Counted from the stretch's first letter, positions 15,415 to 23,258 are shown. The stretch is 24,406 nt of DNA from a virus (IMGVR_UViG_3300031702_000047:1-24406); one strand, 5' to 3'. Notes: generated by a model from the letters alone, not told the origin. Translations and numbers: made by a program.

Positions 15415-15440
15415 AATGAGTCACCGGAAGTACTTGCTTT
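15415..15440 (+). repeat. 26-bp direct repeat, copy 2 (promoter-upstream element)
   Basis: Identical to 15133-15158. It again ends inside the -35 of a sigma70 promoter, 282 bases downstream of copy 1. Confidence 0.8.
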
Positions 15441-15462
15441 AATAACAATACTAAGGTATAAT
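15434..15462 (+). promoter_or_regulatory. Sigma70-type promoter, cassette copy 2
   Basis: TTGCTT (15434-15439), 17-base spacer, TATAAT (15457-15462). Its leader (ACTTGTATTGAATTGATT) is the same as that behind the promoter at 20775. Confidence 0.75.
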
Positions 15463-15494
15463 ACTTGTATTGAATTGATTGAGAGAAATAAATT

Positions 15495-15686
15495 ATGAAG
15501 AACTTACCTACTGTCTGCGGTTACTTAGGAGCGATCCTAATGGCAATCTTTGCCTTTCACATGAACCCTGTCATTGCTATAGTAGGTCTGTGTCTGTTGT
15601 CTGTTCAGAGTTTCAATGCTCGACTGTGGAACCTAGTAGCACTAAACTTTGTTAGTGTCTGTGGATTCATTACTCAACTGATCTAA
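15495..15686 (+). CDS. Small two-helix membrane protein
   Basis: 63 residues, mostly hydrophobic, with predicted membrane helices at about 8-36 and 43-62. No recognised family. It has a dedicated promoter and GAGAG ribosome site. Tiny early membrane proteins in T4-like phages include superinfection-exclusion (Imm-like) and lysis-control proteins; either is possible, neither is shown. Confidence 0.65.
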   Translation: MKNLPTVCGYLGAILMAIFAFHMNPVIAIVGLCLLSVQSFNARLWNLVALNFVSVCGFITQLI

Positions 15687-15697
15687 GGAAATATATT

Positions 15698-15880
15698 ATG
15701 ATGAAAGCAAAAGATTTATATGACGCGAAGTGTAAAGCAATCGAGTACTTCAAAGTCCCCAAGAGCAAGACTAACCTTGTTGCGGTGGAACCGGGATACG
15801 AAGACGATGGAATCTGTGTAGGGTGGTTCGCATTCTACAACCAAAAGAAAGTCGCAATTATGAGGGAGTACTTAGTATGA
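15698..15880 (+). CDS. Small hypothetical protein
   Basis: 60 residues (59 if the second ATG at 15701 is used); AAGGA lies 8 bases before the first. A predicted alpha/beta mini-fold: helix KDLYDAKCKAIEYF, then strands around NLVAVEP and ICVGWFAFYNQKK. No catalytic motif. Its TGA overlaps the next ATG (ATGA). Function unknown. Confidence 0.6.
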   Translation: MMKAKDLYDAKCKAIEYFKVPKSKTNLVAVEPGYEDDGICVGWFAFYNQKKVAIMREYLV

Positions 15881-16047
15881 GAGCATTACTTGGAGCGTTT
15901 TTAATTATGGGTGCCGTTGGTAGTCAAGACTATGCAATCGAAGCAGGAGAGGTTGCTCCGTCTTTGTGGTTGACTGTTGGGTACTGTGTTGCAGGTTTCA
16001 CCTTAGTGTATTATGGACTAAGAAAGCATATCGTTATAGCAAAATAG
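15877..16047 (+). CDS. Small membrane protein
   Basis: 56 residues, starting at the ATG overlapping the previous stop, with GAGGGAG upstream; a longer reading from 15823 lies within the previous gene. Hydrophobic helices at about 3-16 and 29-47, with an acidic loop (YAIEAGE) between and a basic end (RKHIVIAK). No family recognised. It forms a small operon of membrane or host-interaction candidates with the two genes before it. Confidence 0.6.
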   Translation: MRALLGAFLIMGAVGSQDYAIEAGEVAPSLWLTVGYCVAGFTLVYYGLRKHIVIAK

Positions 16048-16060
16048 TCTAATAATACTG

Positions 16061-16089
16061 TTGACTTTAAAACAAGTCTAGGGTATAAT
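16061..16089 (+). promoter_or_regulatory. Sigma70-type promoter, cassette copy 3
   Basis: TTGACT (16061-16066), 17-base spacer, TATAAT (16084-16089) preceded by TAGGG. The leader AGGTACTTAGTTAAT matches that of the promoter at 15152. Confidence 0.8.
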
Positions 16090-16126
16090 AGGTACTTAGT
16101 TAATCGAGTTGAGAGAGAAAATAGTT

Positions 16127-16651
16127 ATGGCATACATTAGTCAAGAAGAGAAAAAAGAGTTCACTCCTGCGATCAAAGCAGTCCTAAAGAAGTACGGTAT
16201 GAAAGGTACCCTTGGTATCCGTCATCACTCTACTCTTGTTTGTCGCATCACTAAAGGTGATCTAGATATCATCGGTTGCAACAACAAGACCACTATGAAA
16301 AGCACTCGCTTCTACGACAACAACGTCTATGACCTTCGTGGTAAGATGGCGCGTCTTAAAGAGCAGTACATTGACGTTAACCCTTACTGGATCGACGAGA
16401 ACTATGCCGAAGATCAAAACGTTGTTGCTTTCATTAAAGAACTCAAAGAAGCAATGGAAGGGCCACGTTTCTTCAACGAAGATGATAGCATGACCGATTA
16501 CTTCCACCGTAGTCACTACACTGATATCATGGTTGGTTCTTATAACAAACCTTACGAGTGTACTACCGAAGGTTATGATATACAAGAAGACCTTGATATG
16601 CTTCAGGGACGCATTGATGACCTAGAGCGTGAAGATAAGATGGTCGCATAA
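16127..16651 (+). CDS. Conserved phage protein of unknown function
   Basis: 174 residues from the ATG at 16127 (GAGAGAG upstream; the TTG at 16109 overlaps that site). The N-terminal MAYISQEEKKEFTPAIKAVL and GMKGTLGIRHHSTLVCRI recall a family seen in many phages and some plasmids, with no assigned role. The region 96-150 is acidic and rich in Tyr/His; the C-terminus (157-170) is a short coiled coil. It is transcribed alone between its own promoter and the terminator at 16720. Confidence 0.7.
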   Translation: MAYISQEEKKEFTPAIKAVLKKYGMKGTLGIRHHSTLVCRITKGDLDIIGCNNKTTMKSTRFYDNNVYDLRGKMARLKEQYIDVNPYWIDENYAEDQNVVAFIKELKEAMEGPRFFNEDDSMTDYFHRSHYTDIMVGSYNKPYECTTEGYDIQEDLDMLQGRIDDLEREDKMVA

Positions 16652-16719
16652 ATGAAAGGATAAACCTACCGGGCCCTCCCTGAGTAAATACTCGTTGGCA
16701 CTCGGCATGATGGTTTTCT

Positions 16720-16757
16720 CCCCCCCTCTTTTCGAAAGTGATTGGGGGGGTTTTTTT
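16720..16757 (+). terminator. Strong rho-independent terminator
   Basis: Seven C (16720-16726) pair with seven G (16744-16750); the loop contains a smaller CTTT/AAAG hairpin, and seven T follow (16751-16757). The gap 16652-16719 before it holds only a small GAGTA/TACTC hairpin and no gene. Confidence 0.9.
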
Positions 16758-16830
16758 ACATTTAGCGCAGTTATAAGTAAGTGTACAAACTCTTAAAACC
16801 CTATATACTATTAGAAACAGGAATTATTTA

Positions 16831-17259
16831 ATGGCACATTACCGAACTTACGAGGTCTTCGAAGTCTTTGACCTCTTCACCAAAACAACTAATAACGCAG
16901 AACGTGTTGCGTTGTTACAAAAACACGACACTCCTGCCTTGCGAGATGTCCTGCGCGGAACCTTCGATGATCGACTTGTGTGGATCTTGCCTGAAGGAAC
17001 GCCCCCCTATACCCCGAATCGTCCAGAGTCATCTCCGCAAAGTCTCCATAAAGCACATAAAGAATTTGGATACTATGTCAAAGGTGGTTATGGTAATAAC
17101 ATGAACTCCATAAAGAGAGAATCCATGTTTATGCGTATGCTCGAAAGTGTACACCCTTCCGATGCAAATATAATTTTGTCTATGGTCGCTAAGAAAAGAC
17201 CAGTGAAATACCTCAACAAGAAACTAACTCAGGAGACTTTCCCTAACTTAATACCGTAG
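16831..17259 (+). CDS. DUF6433 family protein
   Basis: 142 residues. Strong family blocks: ALRDVLRGTFDDRLVWILP (36-54), EGTPPYTPN (55-63), ESVHPSDANIILSM (109-122) and KKLTQETFPNLI near the end. I recognise this as DUF6433, common in cyanophages and other T4-like phages, function unknown. A possible -10 (TATACT, 16804-16809) lies upstream without a clear -35. AGGAA precedes the ATG. Confidence 0.8.
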   Translation: MAHYRTYEVFEVFDLFTKTTNNAERVALLQKHDTPALRDVLRGTFDDRLVWILPEGTPPYTPNRPESSPQSLHKAHKEFGYYVKGGYGNNMNSIKRESMFMRMLESVHPSDANIILSMVAKKRPVKYLNKKLTQETFPNLIP

Positions 17260-17300
17260 AACCTTAAATCCACTTAACCGTAATAGAAAGAGAGGTGTTG

Positions 17301-17465
17301 ATGTCGAAGAACCAAATAGATCGATTGAAGAAGGACAACAAAGAACTAGGTCATTACATTGCTAAACTTCATAAGAAGGGCAAAACAGACTTAGCATATA
17401 AGATGTCCAAGAAGCAAGACTTTTTAAATCAAACTATTGCAGATACTCTGCAAATGACTCAATAG
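17301..17465 (+). CDS. 54-residue basic helical protein
   Basis: AGAGGTG lies 4-10 bases before the ATG. The protein is Lys-rich and predicted helical throughout (SKNQIDRLKKDNKELGHYIA, then KMSKKQDFLNQTIADTL), like a short coiled coil. No family recognised. It is followed by the GC-rich hairpin at 17475-17516. Confidence 0.55.
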   Translation: MSKNQIDRLKKDNKELGHYIAKLHKKGKTDLAYKMSKKQDFLNQTIADTLQMTQ

Positions 17466-17474
17466 GAAGGTGAT

Positions 17475-17516
17475 CCATATCTCTTCACTCCCCCTCACAA
17501 GGGGGGTGTCGTATGG
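17475..17516 (+). other. GC-rich stem-loop without T tract
   Basis: CAC-(T)-CCCCCT (17486-17495) pairs with AGGGGGGTG (17500-17508) around a CACA loop, extended by CCATAT (17475-17480) with GTATGG (17511-17516). No T run follows, so it is not a standard terminator. It may be an RNA processing or stability element just before the gene at 17535. Confidence 0.6.
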
Positions 17517-17534
17517 ACAGTTAGGACAAATATT

Positions 17535-17771
17535 ATGCCATTATATGACTTTAGAAACATAGATACCGATGAGATTACCGAAGCAGTAGTATCCATCGCA
17601 AACTATGATCAATACCTCATCGATAACCCCCATCTAGTAAGGACGTTCACCAAGGCACCTAGTCTGGTGTCAGGTAGTAAGTCTGCTCTGAGTATGGCGG
17701 GGTCGGGACACCGTGAACTATTACAACGAATCAAAGACGGTTCGGGAGAAGGGAATACTATTAAGACATGA
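17535..17771 (+). CDS. FmdB-like small phage protein lacking zinc Cys
   Basis: 78 residues. MPLYDFRN resembles the first strand of FmdB/zinc-ribbon regulators, and YLIDNPHLVRTF (27-38) and PSLVSGSKS (42-50) match the cyanophage family annotated as FmdB-like, but all zinc Cys are missing. It overlaps phoH by 4 bases (ATGA), a pairing common in T4-like marine phages. Role unknown. Confidence 0.65.
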   Translation: MPLYDFRNIDTDEITEAVVSIANYDQYLIDNPHLVRTFTKAPSLVSGSKSALSMAGSGHRELLQRIKDGSGEGNTIKT

Positions 17772-18505
17772 AACCAAAACTCGCGCATAAACCTAAGTTG
17801 CTACGCATAGATGATCTACTTACCGTAGATCCAATGACAACAGGACAGGAAGAAGTATTTAAAGGATACAAGTCTGGAGATCACATTGTGATGTCTGGTA
17901 GCGCAGGAACAGGCAAGACGTTCACTGCTCTTTATCTGGCACTCGAAGAAGTGTTGAATAAAAGCAACCAATATTCACAGGTTGTTGTGTGTAGGTCAAT
18001 CGTACCTACGCGAGAGATCGGATTCCTTCCGGGAACATTGGAAGAGAAGATGGATGCGTACACCGCACCATACAAAACAATTTGTGCTGAGTTGTTTGAT
18101 GACAGCGAAGCATACTCTAAACTTAACGAGAATGGAAGTATAGAGTTTATTAGTACATCTCACATCCGTGGTACCACTATCAATGATGCGGTAATCGTGG
18201 TAGATGAGATGCAGAACTTGACATTCCACGAATTAGATAGTATAATAACTCGTGTGGGTCAGAACTGTAAGATCATATTCTGTGGAGACTACTACCAGTC
18301 TGACTTCGTTAAAGACGGAGACAAGAATGGTATCATCCGTTTCATGGATATCCTTGAAATGATGAAAGGTTTCACAGTAGTAGAATTTACTTGGAAAGAT
18401 ATTGTACGTTCGGACTTCGTTCGTGACTATATAATGACTAAGGAAATGATGGGCGATAAAGATAACGCTCGTAGACCAAACGGCAAGAAATTTCTCAGGG
18501 AGTAA
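17768..18505 (+). CDS. phoH: PhoH-like P-loop ATPase
   Basis: 245 residues. Walker A is GSAGTGKT (44-51), Walker B VIVVDEMQN (142-150), and SHIRGTTIND (131-140) and FCGDYYQSD are PhoH-family motifs; it is the short phage form without KH or PIN domains. The family is an ATPase/probable RNA helicase linked in some bacteria to phosphate starvation; the phage role is unsettled. No pho box is visible: it is co-translated with the preceding FmdB-like gene. Confidence 0.9.
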   Translation: MKPKLAHKPKLLRIDDLLTVDPMTTGQEEVFKGYKSGDHIVMSGSAGTGKTFTALYLALEEVLNKSNQYSQVVVCRSIVPTREIGFLPGTLEEKMDAYTAPYKTICAELFDDSEAYSKLNENGSIEFISTSHIRGTTINDAVIVVDEMQNLTFHELDSIITRVGQNCKIIFCGDYYQSDFVKDGDKNGIIRFMDILEMMKGFTVVEFTWKDIVRSDFVRDYIMTKEMMGDKDNARRPNGKKFLRE

Positions 18506-18688
18506 ATGATGCCAACTAAATTTAAAGAGAGTAGTGTGATTCGTGCGAAGGGTTCTGGTAAAGCAACAGTTCAACACTTCTACATGAAGGATACACCGAC
18601 TAAAGTATTAGAAGAAGCACTGGAACGCGCAATACCTAAGATGAAGCAGAAGATCAACAATGAGTTGGTCAAGCGGAGTAATGCGTAA
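18506..18688 (+). CDS. Small conserved protein downstream of phoH
   Basis: 60 residues (59 from the second ATG at 18509, which has better spacing from CAGGGAG). PTKFKESSVIRAKGSG then HFYMKDTP matches a tiny basic family that I recall next to phoH in marine T4-like phages. No motif for function. The TAATG junction couples it to the next gene. Confidence 0.65.
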   Translation: MMPTKFKESSVIRAKGSGKATVQHFYMKDTPTKVLEEALERAIPKMKQKINNELVKRSNA

Positions 18689-19311
18689 TGCAATACCCTG
18701 CCTACGATCCTGATGGTAACATTATTCGTAATGCTATTTATAGCGAGGAACTGATAAAGAGACGTTATAACTCTTGGCACTCCTACGAGGAAGATCTTCT
18801 TAATCTGGGTTGGTGCGCACATGAGAAGATGGCAGAGGTAATGAATACCCTACCAGATATTGAACTACGAACAGACAAAGCAGACTTAGCGTGTGGTACT
18901 GGACTTCTCGCCAAAGCATGGCGAAGAGGAGACATGGTTGGATACGATCTTAGTTCTAGGATGGTAGAATTATCAAGAGCAAGCGGAAGATATTCTCGTG
19001 TGTCCGAACTTAATATCAATAGAACACCTCTACCAAAGAAGTACGACTTGATCACCGCGTGTGGTCTATTCGGAGTAGATATGGCAACTGCTATATGTTT
19101 ACCTAATATAGCGGCAAGTCTTAAAGACGATGGTATTCTTCTAACGACAATGCCACAACACCAAGGATACCACGACGAAGCAGGTTGGCAATTCCAAACA
19201 TCTTTTGAACTAATAGACGAAACCGAAGAGTTCCAATCGTGGTTAGGCGAGAATAGCGGAACACCTAAATACCATAAGATACTAACATGGAGAAAAGTAA
19301 ATGAGCAGTAA
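18688..19311 (+). CDS. SAM-dependent methyltransferase
   Basis: 207 residues. Motif I is DLACGTGLLAKAW (66-78), with GYDLS (85-89) as the ribose-binding acid; PKKYDLITACGLF (about 115-127) is the motif IV region. No DNA-methylase (N/D/S)PP(Y/F) motif is present, so a small molecule, protein or RNA substrate is likelier. The gene begins at the previous stop (TAATG) and overlaps the lysozyme gene by 11 bases. Different subfamily from the enzyme at 10334. Confidence 0.8.
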   Translation: MQYPAYDPDGNIIRNAIYSEELIKRRYNSWHSYEEDLLNLGWCAHEKMAEVMNTLPDIELRTDKADLACGTGLLAKAWRRGDMVGYDLSSRMVELSRASGRYSRVSELNINRTPLPKKYDLITACGLFGVDMATAICLPNIAASLKDDGILLTTMPQHQGYHDEAGWQFQTSFELIDETEEFQSWLGENSGTPKYHKILTWRKVNEQ

Positions 19312-19753
19312 ACAGAGACAAGAGATTTTCGAAACCCTAAAGATAGACGAAGGAGTCAAGTATGAAATCTATGCCGATCACCTCGGTTACCCTACTTTCG
19401 GAGTCGGCCATCTCGTACTCGAATCGGATGCGGAAAGTGGAATGGAACTCGGAACACCTATTAGCGAAGAACGTGTTGCACAATGTTTCGACGCAGACCT
19501 TAACCTATCCATCGCAGAATGTGTTGCTCTATACGGAGATGGGTTCAATGACTTCCCGGATACCGCACAGCAAGTACTGGTTAATATGATGTTCAATATG
19601 GGACGCACACGTCTTGGTAAGTTCAAGAACTTCCGTGCCGCATTAGAAGACCATGACTGGAAACGTGCAGGTGTCGAAGGACGAGATAGTCTGTGGTATA
19701 AGCAAGTAACAAACCGTGCCGAACGATTAATGGTACGATTAGAATCAATCTAA
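19301..19753 (+). CDS. T4-type lysozyme (GH24 endolysin)
   Basis: 150 residues; cleaves peptidoglycan for lysis. Catalytic triad matches T4 lysozyme with an offset of six: Glu17 (IDEG), Asp26 (YADHLGY), Thr32 (YPTFGVGH). The C-terminal lobe keeps VNMMFNMG and SLWYKQVTNRAERL. T4 lysozyme has 164 residues; this is slightly shorter. No signal peptide, so export needs a holin; candidates here are the proteins at 5194 and 23786. No late octamer lies just upstream. Confidence 0.93.
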   Translation: MSSKQRQEIFETLKIDEGVKYEIYADHLGYPTFGVGHLVLESDAESGMELGTPISEERVAQCFDADLNLSIAECVALYGDGFNDFPDTAQQVLVNMMFNMGRTRLGKFKNFRAALEDHDWKRAGVEGRDSLWYKQVTNRAERLMVRLESI

Positions 19754-19766
19754 AGGACACCCAATC

Positions 19767-19907
19767 ATGGCAAAGTACACACGCCACGATGATAGTAATA
19801 AGAAACGTGATAAACATAAGAAGTTGTACCAATCAGGTGCAACTAAATTAAGGATCAAGGACGTAGACACTGAGCGTCCTAGATCCAAGAAACTATTGAT
19901 GAGATAA
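19767..19907 (+). CDS. 46-residue basic protein
   Basis: A short gene between lysozyme and glycosyltransferase, with AAGGA before the ATG and its TAA one base before the next ATG. Composition is Lys/Arg/His-rich (about 40%), with SNKKRDKHKK (10-19) and ERPRSKK (36-42); probably nucleic-acid binding. No family recognised. Confidence 0.55.
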   Translation: MAKYTRHDDSNKKRDKHKKLYQSGATKLRIKDVDTERPRSKKLLMR

Positions 19908-19908
19908 T

Positions 19909-20736
19909 ATGAAGAACGCGATATTCCAGTACATGGTAGTTAATGATAAAGTTGATGAACGTGGGATGATCAAGGACAGGAAGAGAGGTGAACTGTATCT
20001 AGAAGTTGCAGAACATTCTCGGAGATCTTTCGAACAGTATGCCTTAACCATAGGTGCCGATCATCACTATGCTGATACACTGGAGTTCGTTAAATCAGAT
20101 GACAGTACTGCATTGTTGTTTGAGTGTTTGCGCGTAATCTATGACCCTATGTTCGACCAGTACGACAAGGTATTGTTTGCTGATACTGATATCATGGTCA
20201 ACACAAACGAGGACATCTTTGATCTCTGCGAAGAGGGAGAAGTCTTTGGTGTCCTAGAGAGTGACTATGTAACCTCTACTGGGGGTGGATATAACTCTTG
20301 GGACTATAAGAAGCAGAACTTTGCAGACTTCTCTGCCAAGTATCAATATCACGACATTCCTGTTGTGCCAGTATTCGCACCAAACAAACCATCCAAGATC
20401 ACCATCCTTAATACAGGCATGGTCATATGGACTAAGGAAGCACGTCTTCGTGCGCGTGAGTTATTCATGGACTGGGAAGAATGGTTCTTCGCACCAGAGG
20501 AAGCACAGTACCATATGTCTATTATGAACGACCAACCTTACATCTCAGGTCAGTTGATGCAACATGACTTTGATCTAGTAACCATTCCCCAGACGTGGAA
20601 CGACTCCCCACACTATGTCACAGAGAAAGTATTCTTTGAGACTGCCAAGATGTGTCACTACACAGGTGGTGAGTGGAAGTTAGATATGCTACGTCACATC
20701 GAAGAAGGTCGATTCAGTCAGTACTACAAACAGTAA
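19909..20736 (+). CDS. GT8-like glycosyltransferase
   Basis: 275 residues. The DxD motif is KVLFADTDIMV (87-97, Asp92/Asp94); NTGMVIWTKEA and NDQPYISGQLMQHD match the acceptor-side strands of GT-A, GT8-like enzymes; a late His (MCHYTGGEWK) fits a metal ligand. No membrane anchor. Substrate unknown. Together with the enzyme at 6522 the phage has two glycosyltransferases of different families. Co-transcribed with the genes before it; no terminator follows in the gap to 20775. Confidence 0.75.
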   Translation: MKNAIFQYMVVNDKVDERGMIKDRKRGELYLEVAEHSRRSFEQYALTIGADHHYADTLEFVKSDDSTALLFECLRVIYDPMFDQYDKVLFADTDIMVNTNEDIFDLCEEGEVFGVLESDYVTSTGGGYNSWDYKKQNFADFSAKYQYHDIPVVPVFAPNKPSKITILNTGMVIWTKEARLRARELFMDWEEWFFAPEEAQYHMSIMNDQPYISGQLMQHDFDLVTIPQTWNDSPHYVTEKVFFETAKMCHYTGGEWKLDMLRHIEEGRFSQYYKQ

Positions 20737-20774
20737 TCTGGTCACGCTTAATTGAAATTAATTCTCGAAATCAC

Positions 20775-20803
20775 TTGACTTCAAAACAATAGTAGGGTAT
20801 AAT
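20775..20803 (+). promoter_or_regulatory. Sigma70-type promoter, cassette copy 4
   Basis: TTGACT (20775-20780), 17-base spacer, TATAAT (20798-20803) preceded by TAGGG. The following ACTTGTATTGAATTGATT is identical to the leader of the promoter at 15434. A TTAATT-GA-AATTAA inverted repeat (20748-20761) lies upstream. Confidence 0.8.
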
Positions 20804-20840
20804 ACTTGTATTGAATTGATTAATGAAGAGAGAAATGATT

Positions 20841-21053
20841 ATGAATGAAGCACAAACTGTTGAGAAGATGGTAGAACTAATTCGAGCAAATGGCGGTGAG
20901 AATGCCAGTACGGACTCGCGAGATGGTGGTGCCAACTATATGTTGGGTTACCTCGGTGCAACGATAGTATCACTTGCCACTAAGTACCCCGAAGTACTCG
21001 AAGAAGTTAACAGCACGATTGATTGGTTGGAAGCATCTCGCGTCAAACACTGA
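20841..21053 (+). CDS. Small acidic hypothetical protein
   Basis: 70 residues from the ATG at 20841, chosen because GAGAGAA sits 6 bases before it as in the other promoter cassettes; ATGs at 20823 and 20835 are in frame. Helical, with VEKMVELIRANGG and PEVLEEVNSTIDWLEA. No family recognised. Heads the 20841-21785 group. Confidence 0.6.
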   Translation: MNEAQTVEKMVELIRANGGENASTDSRDGGANYMLGYLGATIVSLATKYPEVLEEVNSTIDWLEASRVKH

Positions 21054-21067
21054 TTGGAGGCAAAGTA

Positions 21068-21211
21068 ATGGAGCATACACCAAAGTACGTTAGATTCAAT
21101 GATGGAGTGGAGTTCACCTCGGAAGGTGAGTTCCAGATTTTAAGCGATTGGTTCTGGGAGTTGAGAGATTACTACCCAGTTGGATACAAAACAAGAGAGA
21201 ACTATGTATAA
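21068..21211 (+). CDS. 47-residue hypothetical protein
   Basis: ATG at 21068 with a textbook GGAGG 8 bases upstream; the longer reading from 21023 is inside the previous gene. Rich in aromatic residues (WFWELRDYYPVGY at 28-40). No recognised family. Overlaps the next gene's start by 8 bases. Confidence 0.6.
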   Translation: MEHTPKYVRFNDGVEFTSEGEFQILSDWFWELRDYYPVGYKTRENYV

Positions 21212-21785
21212 CGACGAAAAGATAATATTAACAGACATTGATGGCGTAGTCCTTAACTGGGCATACGCTTTCCACGTTTGGATGTCCGAACAAGGACAAG
21301 AGATTAAGAAAGAACACTGCTACGACATATCAGAGACATATGGTTTATCATATCCTGAAGGTAAGTTCCTAGTAAGAATGTTCAACGAGAGTTCTTCGAT
21401 GGGGTTCCTACCTCCTCTTAGAGACGCAATGCATTACATGAAGAAGTTGCACGAAGAGCATGGATATGTATTCCACGCGATCACTAGTCAGAGTAATCAA
21501 CTCAATGCACAGAAGTTGAGGATTATGAACCTAGAGAAGTTGTTCGGTGAGACCCTGTTCGAGAAGTTTATCATTCTTGGATGTGGTGATGACAAGGACG
21601 AAGCACTAGAACCTTACAGAGACTCTGGATATATCTGGGTAGAAGACAAGGTTAAGAATGCTGAGTTAGGTGTTGAGTTAGGACTAGACTCTATACTGAT
21701 GGAACATAGTTTCAATATGCACCACGAGACTATCAAACTTGCCAAGAACTGGAAAGACATCTACGAATACATAACAGGTATCTAA
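21204..21785 (+). CDS. HAD-superfamily phosphatase (5'-nucleotidase-like)
   Basis: 193 residues from the ATG at 21204 (GAGAGA upstream). Motif I LTDIDGVVLNW (9-19; nucleophile Asp11, acid Asp13), a Thr/Ser motif II in AITSQSN (near 87-93), and motif IV as YIWVEDKVKNAELG (about 142-155). The pattern is that of the phage NT5C/deoxyribonucleotidase-like HAD group, which could recycle nucleotides, fitting the NrdAB genes. Substrate is not proved; a sugar phosphate is possible given the transferase genes that follow. Confidence 0.75.
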   Translation: MYNDEKIILTDIDGVVLNWAYAFHVWMSEQGQEIKKEHCYDISETYGLSYPEGKFLVRMFNESSSMGFLPPLRDAMHYMKKLHEEHGYVFHAITSQSNQLNAQKLRIMNLEKLFGETLFEKFIILGCGDDKDEALEPYRDSGYIWVEDKVKNAELGVELGLDSILMEHSFNMHHETIKLAKNWKDIYEYITGI

Positions 21786-21796
21786 AGCATATATAC

Positions 21797-21817
21797 TCTC
21801 ATAGACAACCCATGAGA
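21797..21817 (+). other. Small inverted repeat before carbamoyltransferase
   Basis: TCTCAT (21797-21802) pairs with ATGAGA (21812-21817) around AGACAACCC, ending 7 bases before the ATG at 21825. In RNA it would cover the ribosome-binding region, where no clear Shine-Dalgarno is visible; it may modulate translation. Confidence 0.4.
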
Positions 21818-21824
21818 ATATAAT

Positions 21825-23258
21825 ATGAGATACGTTGGTTTTAGTGAAGACTTCCATGACTCTGCACTATCAATAATAGACAAAGGAGTGGTGACCTATG
21901 CGTCCCACTCCGAACGCTATTCCAAGAAGAAGAACGACAAGAAAATCCACGAAGATCTCTGGAAAGAGGTTCGAGAAGATGACTCGCTTTCATTCTACGA
22001 AGGTGATAAAATATCACCCAGTGGTTTTACCCACAGAAGAAACACCTCCCATCACGGAAAAGCATTACAACCAATAAACTACCACAACCATCACAAGTCG
22101 CATTGTGCTATGGCATTCTACACACGTCCGTGGGAATCTACCAAAGATACCGTAATGGTTTCTATTGATGGAGTAGGAGAAGGTCAGTGTGCTACCATAT
22201 ACAACCACAAGTTTGAGTTACTACACAAATGGGATAACCCTAAGTCTGTAGGATTAGTCTACACTACTGCCACAGATCTGTTGGGTTTACGTCCACTTGA
22301 AGATGAGTATGTTGTTATGGGACTAAGTTCCTATGGCACCGCACCCCCAGATATGGTAAAATACCTTATCGGTTGGTGGAACAGTATTCGAGACTTCCCA
22401 GAACATAAATCAGATGCCGAACTCATAAGACGTATGGACTATAGAACTGCAATGAGAAACGAACTGAAAAAGTTCCTTGCGGTCAATAGCAGAGAAGACT
22501 TTGCGGCAGGTATCCAAGAGTTTGCTAAGTATGGCATAATGACAGTAATGGCACTCGCAAGACAATGGGGATCCAAAGTTGTCTACGGTGGTGGGTGCGC
22601 ACAGAATGTTGTTATCAATACATTAATACACAAGATGTTCGATGATGTACATATTGCTATCTCACCCACAGATGCAGGATCGTCTCTGGGTTGTGCGGCA
22701 TTGCAGTGGGCAAAGGAAACTGGAGGAGATCGATTAGTTTGGTCACCATATTGTGGTTACAACATAATAAGAGAGGTTAACCCTCGTCTAGTAGTCGATC
22801 ACCTGTTAGACGCTAAAGTATGCGGTCTGGCGAACGGTAAAGCAGAGTTTGGCCCAAGAGCGTTAGGTAATAGATCTTTGATAGCAGACGTGCGCTATGA
22901 CGTAAAGGACACAGTAAACGATATAAAACGCAGACAGAAGTACCGTCCATTCGCCCCTGCTATACTAGAGGAGTATGCAGATGAGTACTTCTCTGGCCCT
23001 ATGAATGAATATATGCAATACACCTCGATTGCCAAACACGACTATGATTCAGTCACCCACGTTGATGGTACTGCTCGTGTCCAGATAGTCAAGAAGGATT
23101 GTAAGTCAGTCTTCCGTAAAGTCATCGAAGAATACTATGAGAGGACAGGAGTTCCTATGTTACTAAATACTAGTCTAAACATTCGAGGAAGACCGATGGT
23201 TAATGATGAGCATGATGCTCACCTCTGGGAACAGAAGTACGGAGTAAAGGTATTTTAA
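21825..23258 (+). CDS. NodU/CmcH-type carbamoyltransferase
   Basis: 477 residues; transfers carbamoyl from carbamoyl phosphate, through carbamoyl-AMP in this family, to a hydroxyl. Motifs: NHHKSHCAMAF (88-98) metal site, VSIDGVGEG, YGGGCAQNVVINT, EFGPRALGNRSLIAD, QKYRPFAPAILEEYADEYF and VPMLLNTSLNIRGRPMV near the end. Shorter than the usual 550-600 residues, ending soon after the last motif, and compact N-terminally. Known in marine T4-like phages; acceptor unknown. The next gene starts 2 bases after its stop and encodes an oxygenase, which could supply a hydroxyl (inference). Confidence 0.9.
   Translation: MRYVGFSEDFHDSALSIIDKGVVTYASHSERYSKKKNDKKIHEDLWKEVREDDSLSFYEGDKISPSGFTHRRNTSHHGKALQPINYHNHHKSHCAMAFYTRPWESTKDTVMVSIDGVGEGQCATIYNHKFELLHKWDNPKSVGLVYTTATDLLGLRPLEDEYVVMGLSSYGTAPPDMVKYLIGWWNSIRDFPEHKSDAELIRRMDYRTAMRNELKKFLAVNSREDFAAGIQEFAKYGIMTVMALARQWGSKVVYGGGCAQNVVINTLIHKMFDDVHIAISPTDAGSSLGCAALQWAKETGGDRLVWSPYCGYNIIREVNPRLVVDHLLDAKVCGLANGKAEFGPRALGNRSLIADVRYDVKDTVNDIKRRQKYRPFAPAILEEYADEYFSGPMNEYMQYTSIAKHDYDSVTHVDGTARVQIVKKDCKSVFRKVIEEYYERTGVPMLLNTSLNIRGRPMVNDEHDAHLWEQKYGVKVF

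Noticed and set aside
18735-18742. TATAAATA on the minus strand
   Set aside because: It lies within the methyltransferase gene and there are no minus-strand genes for it to drive.
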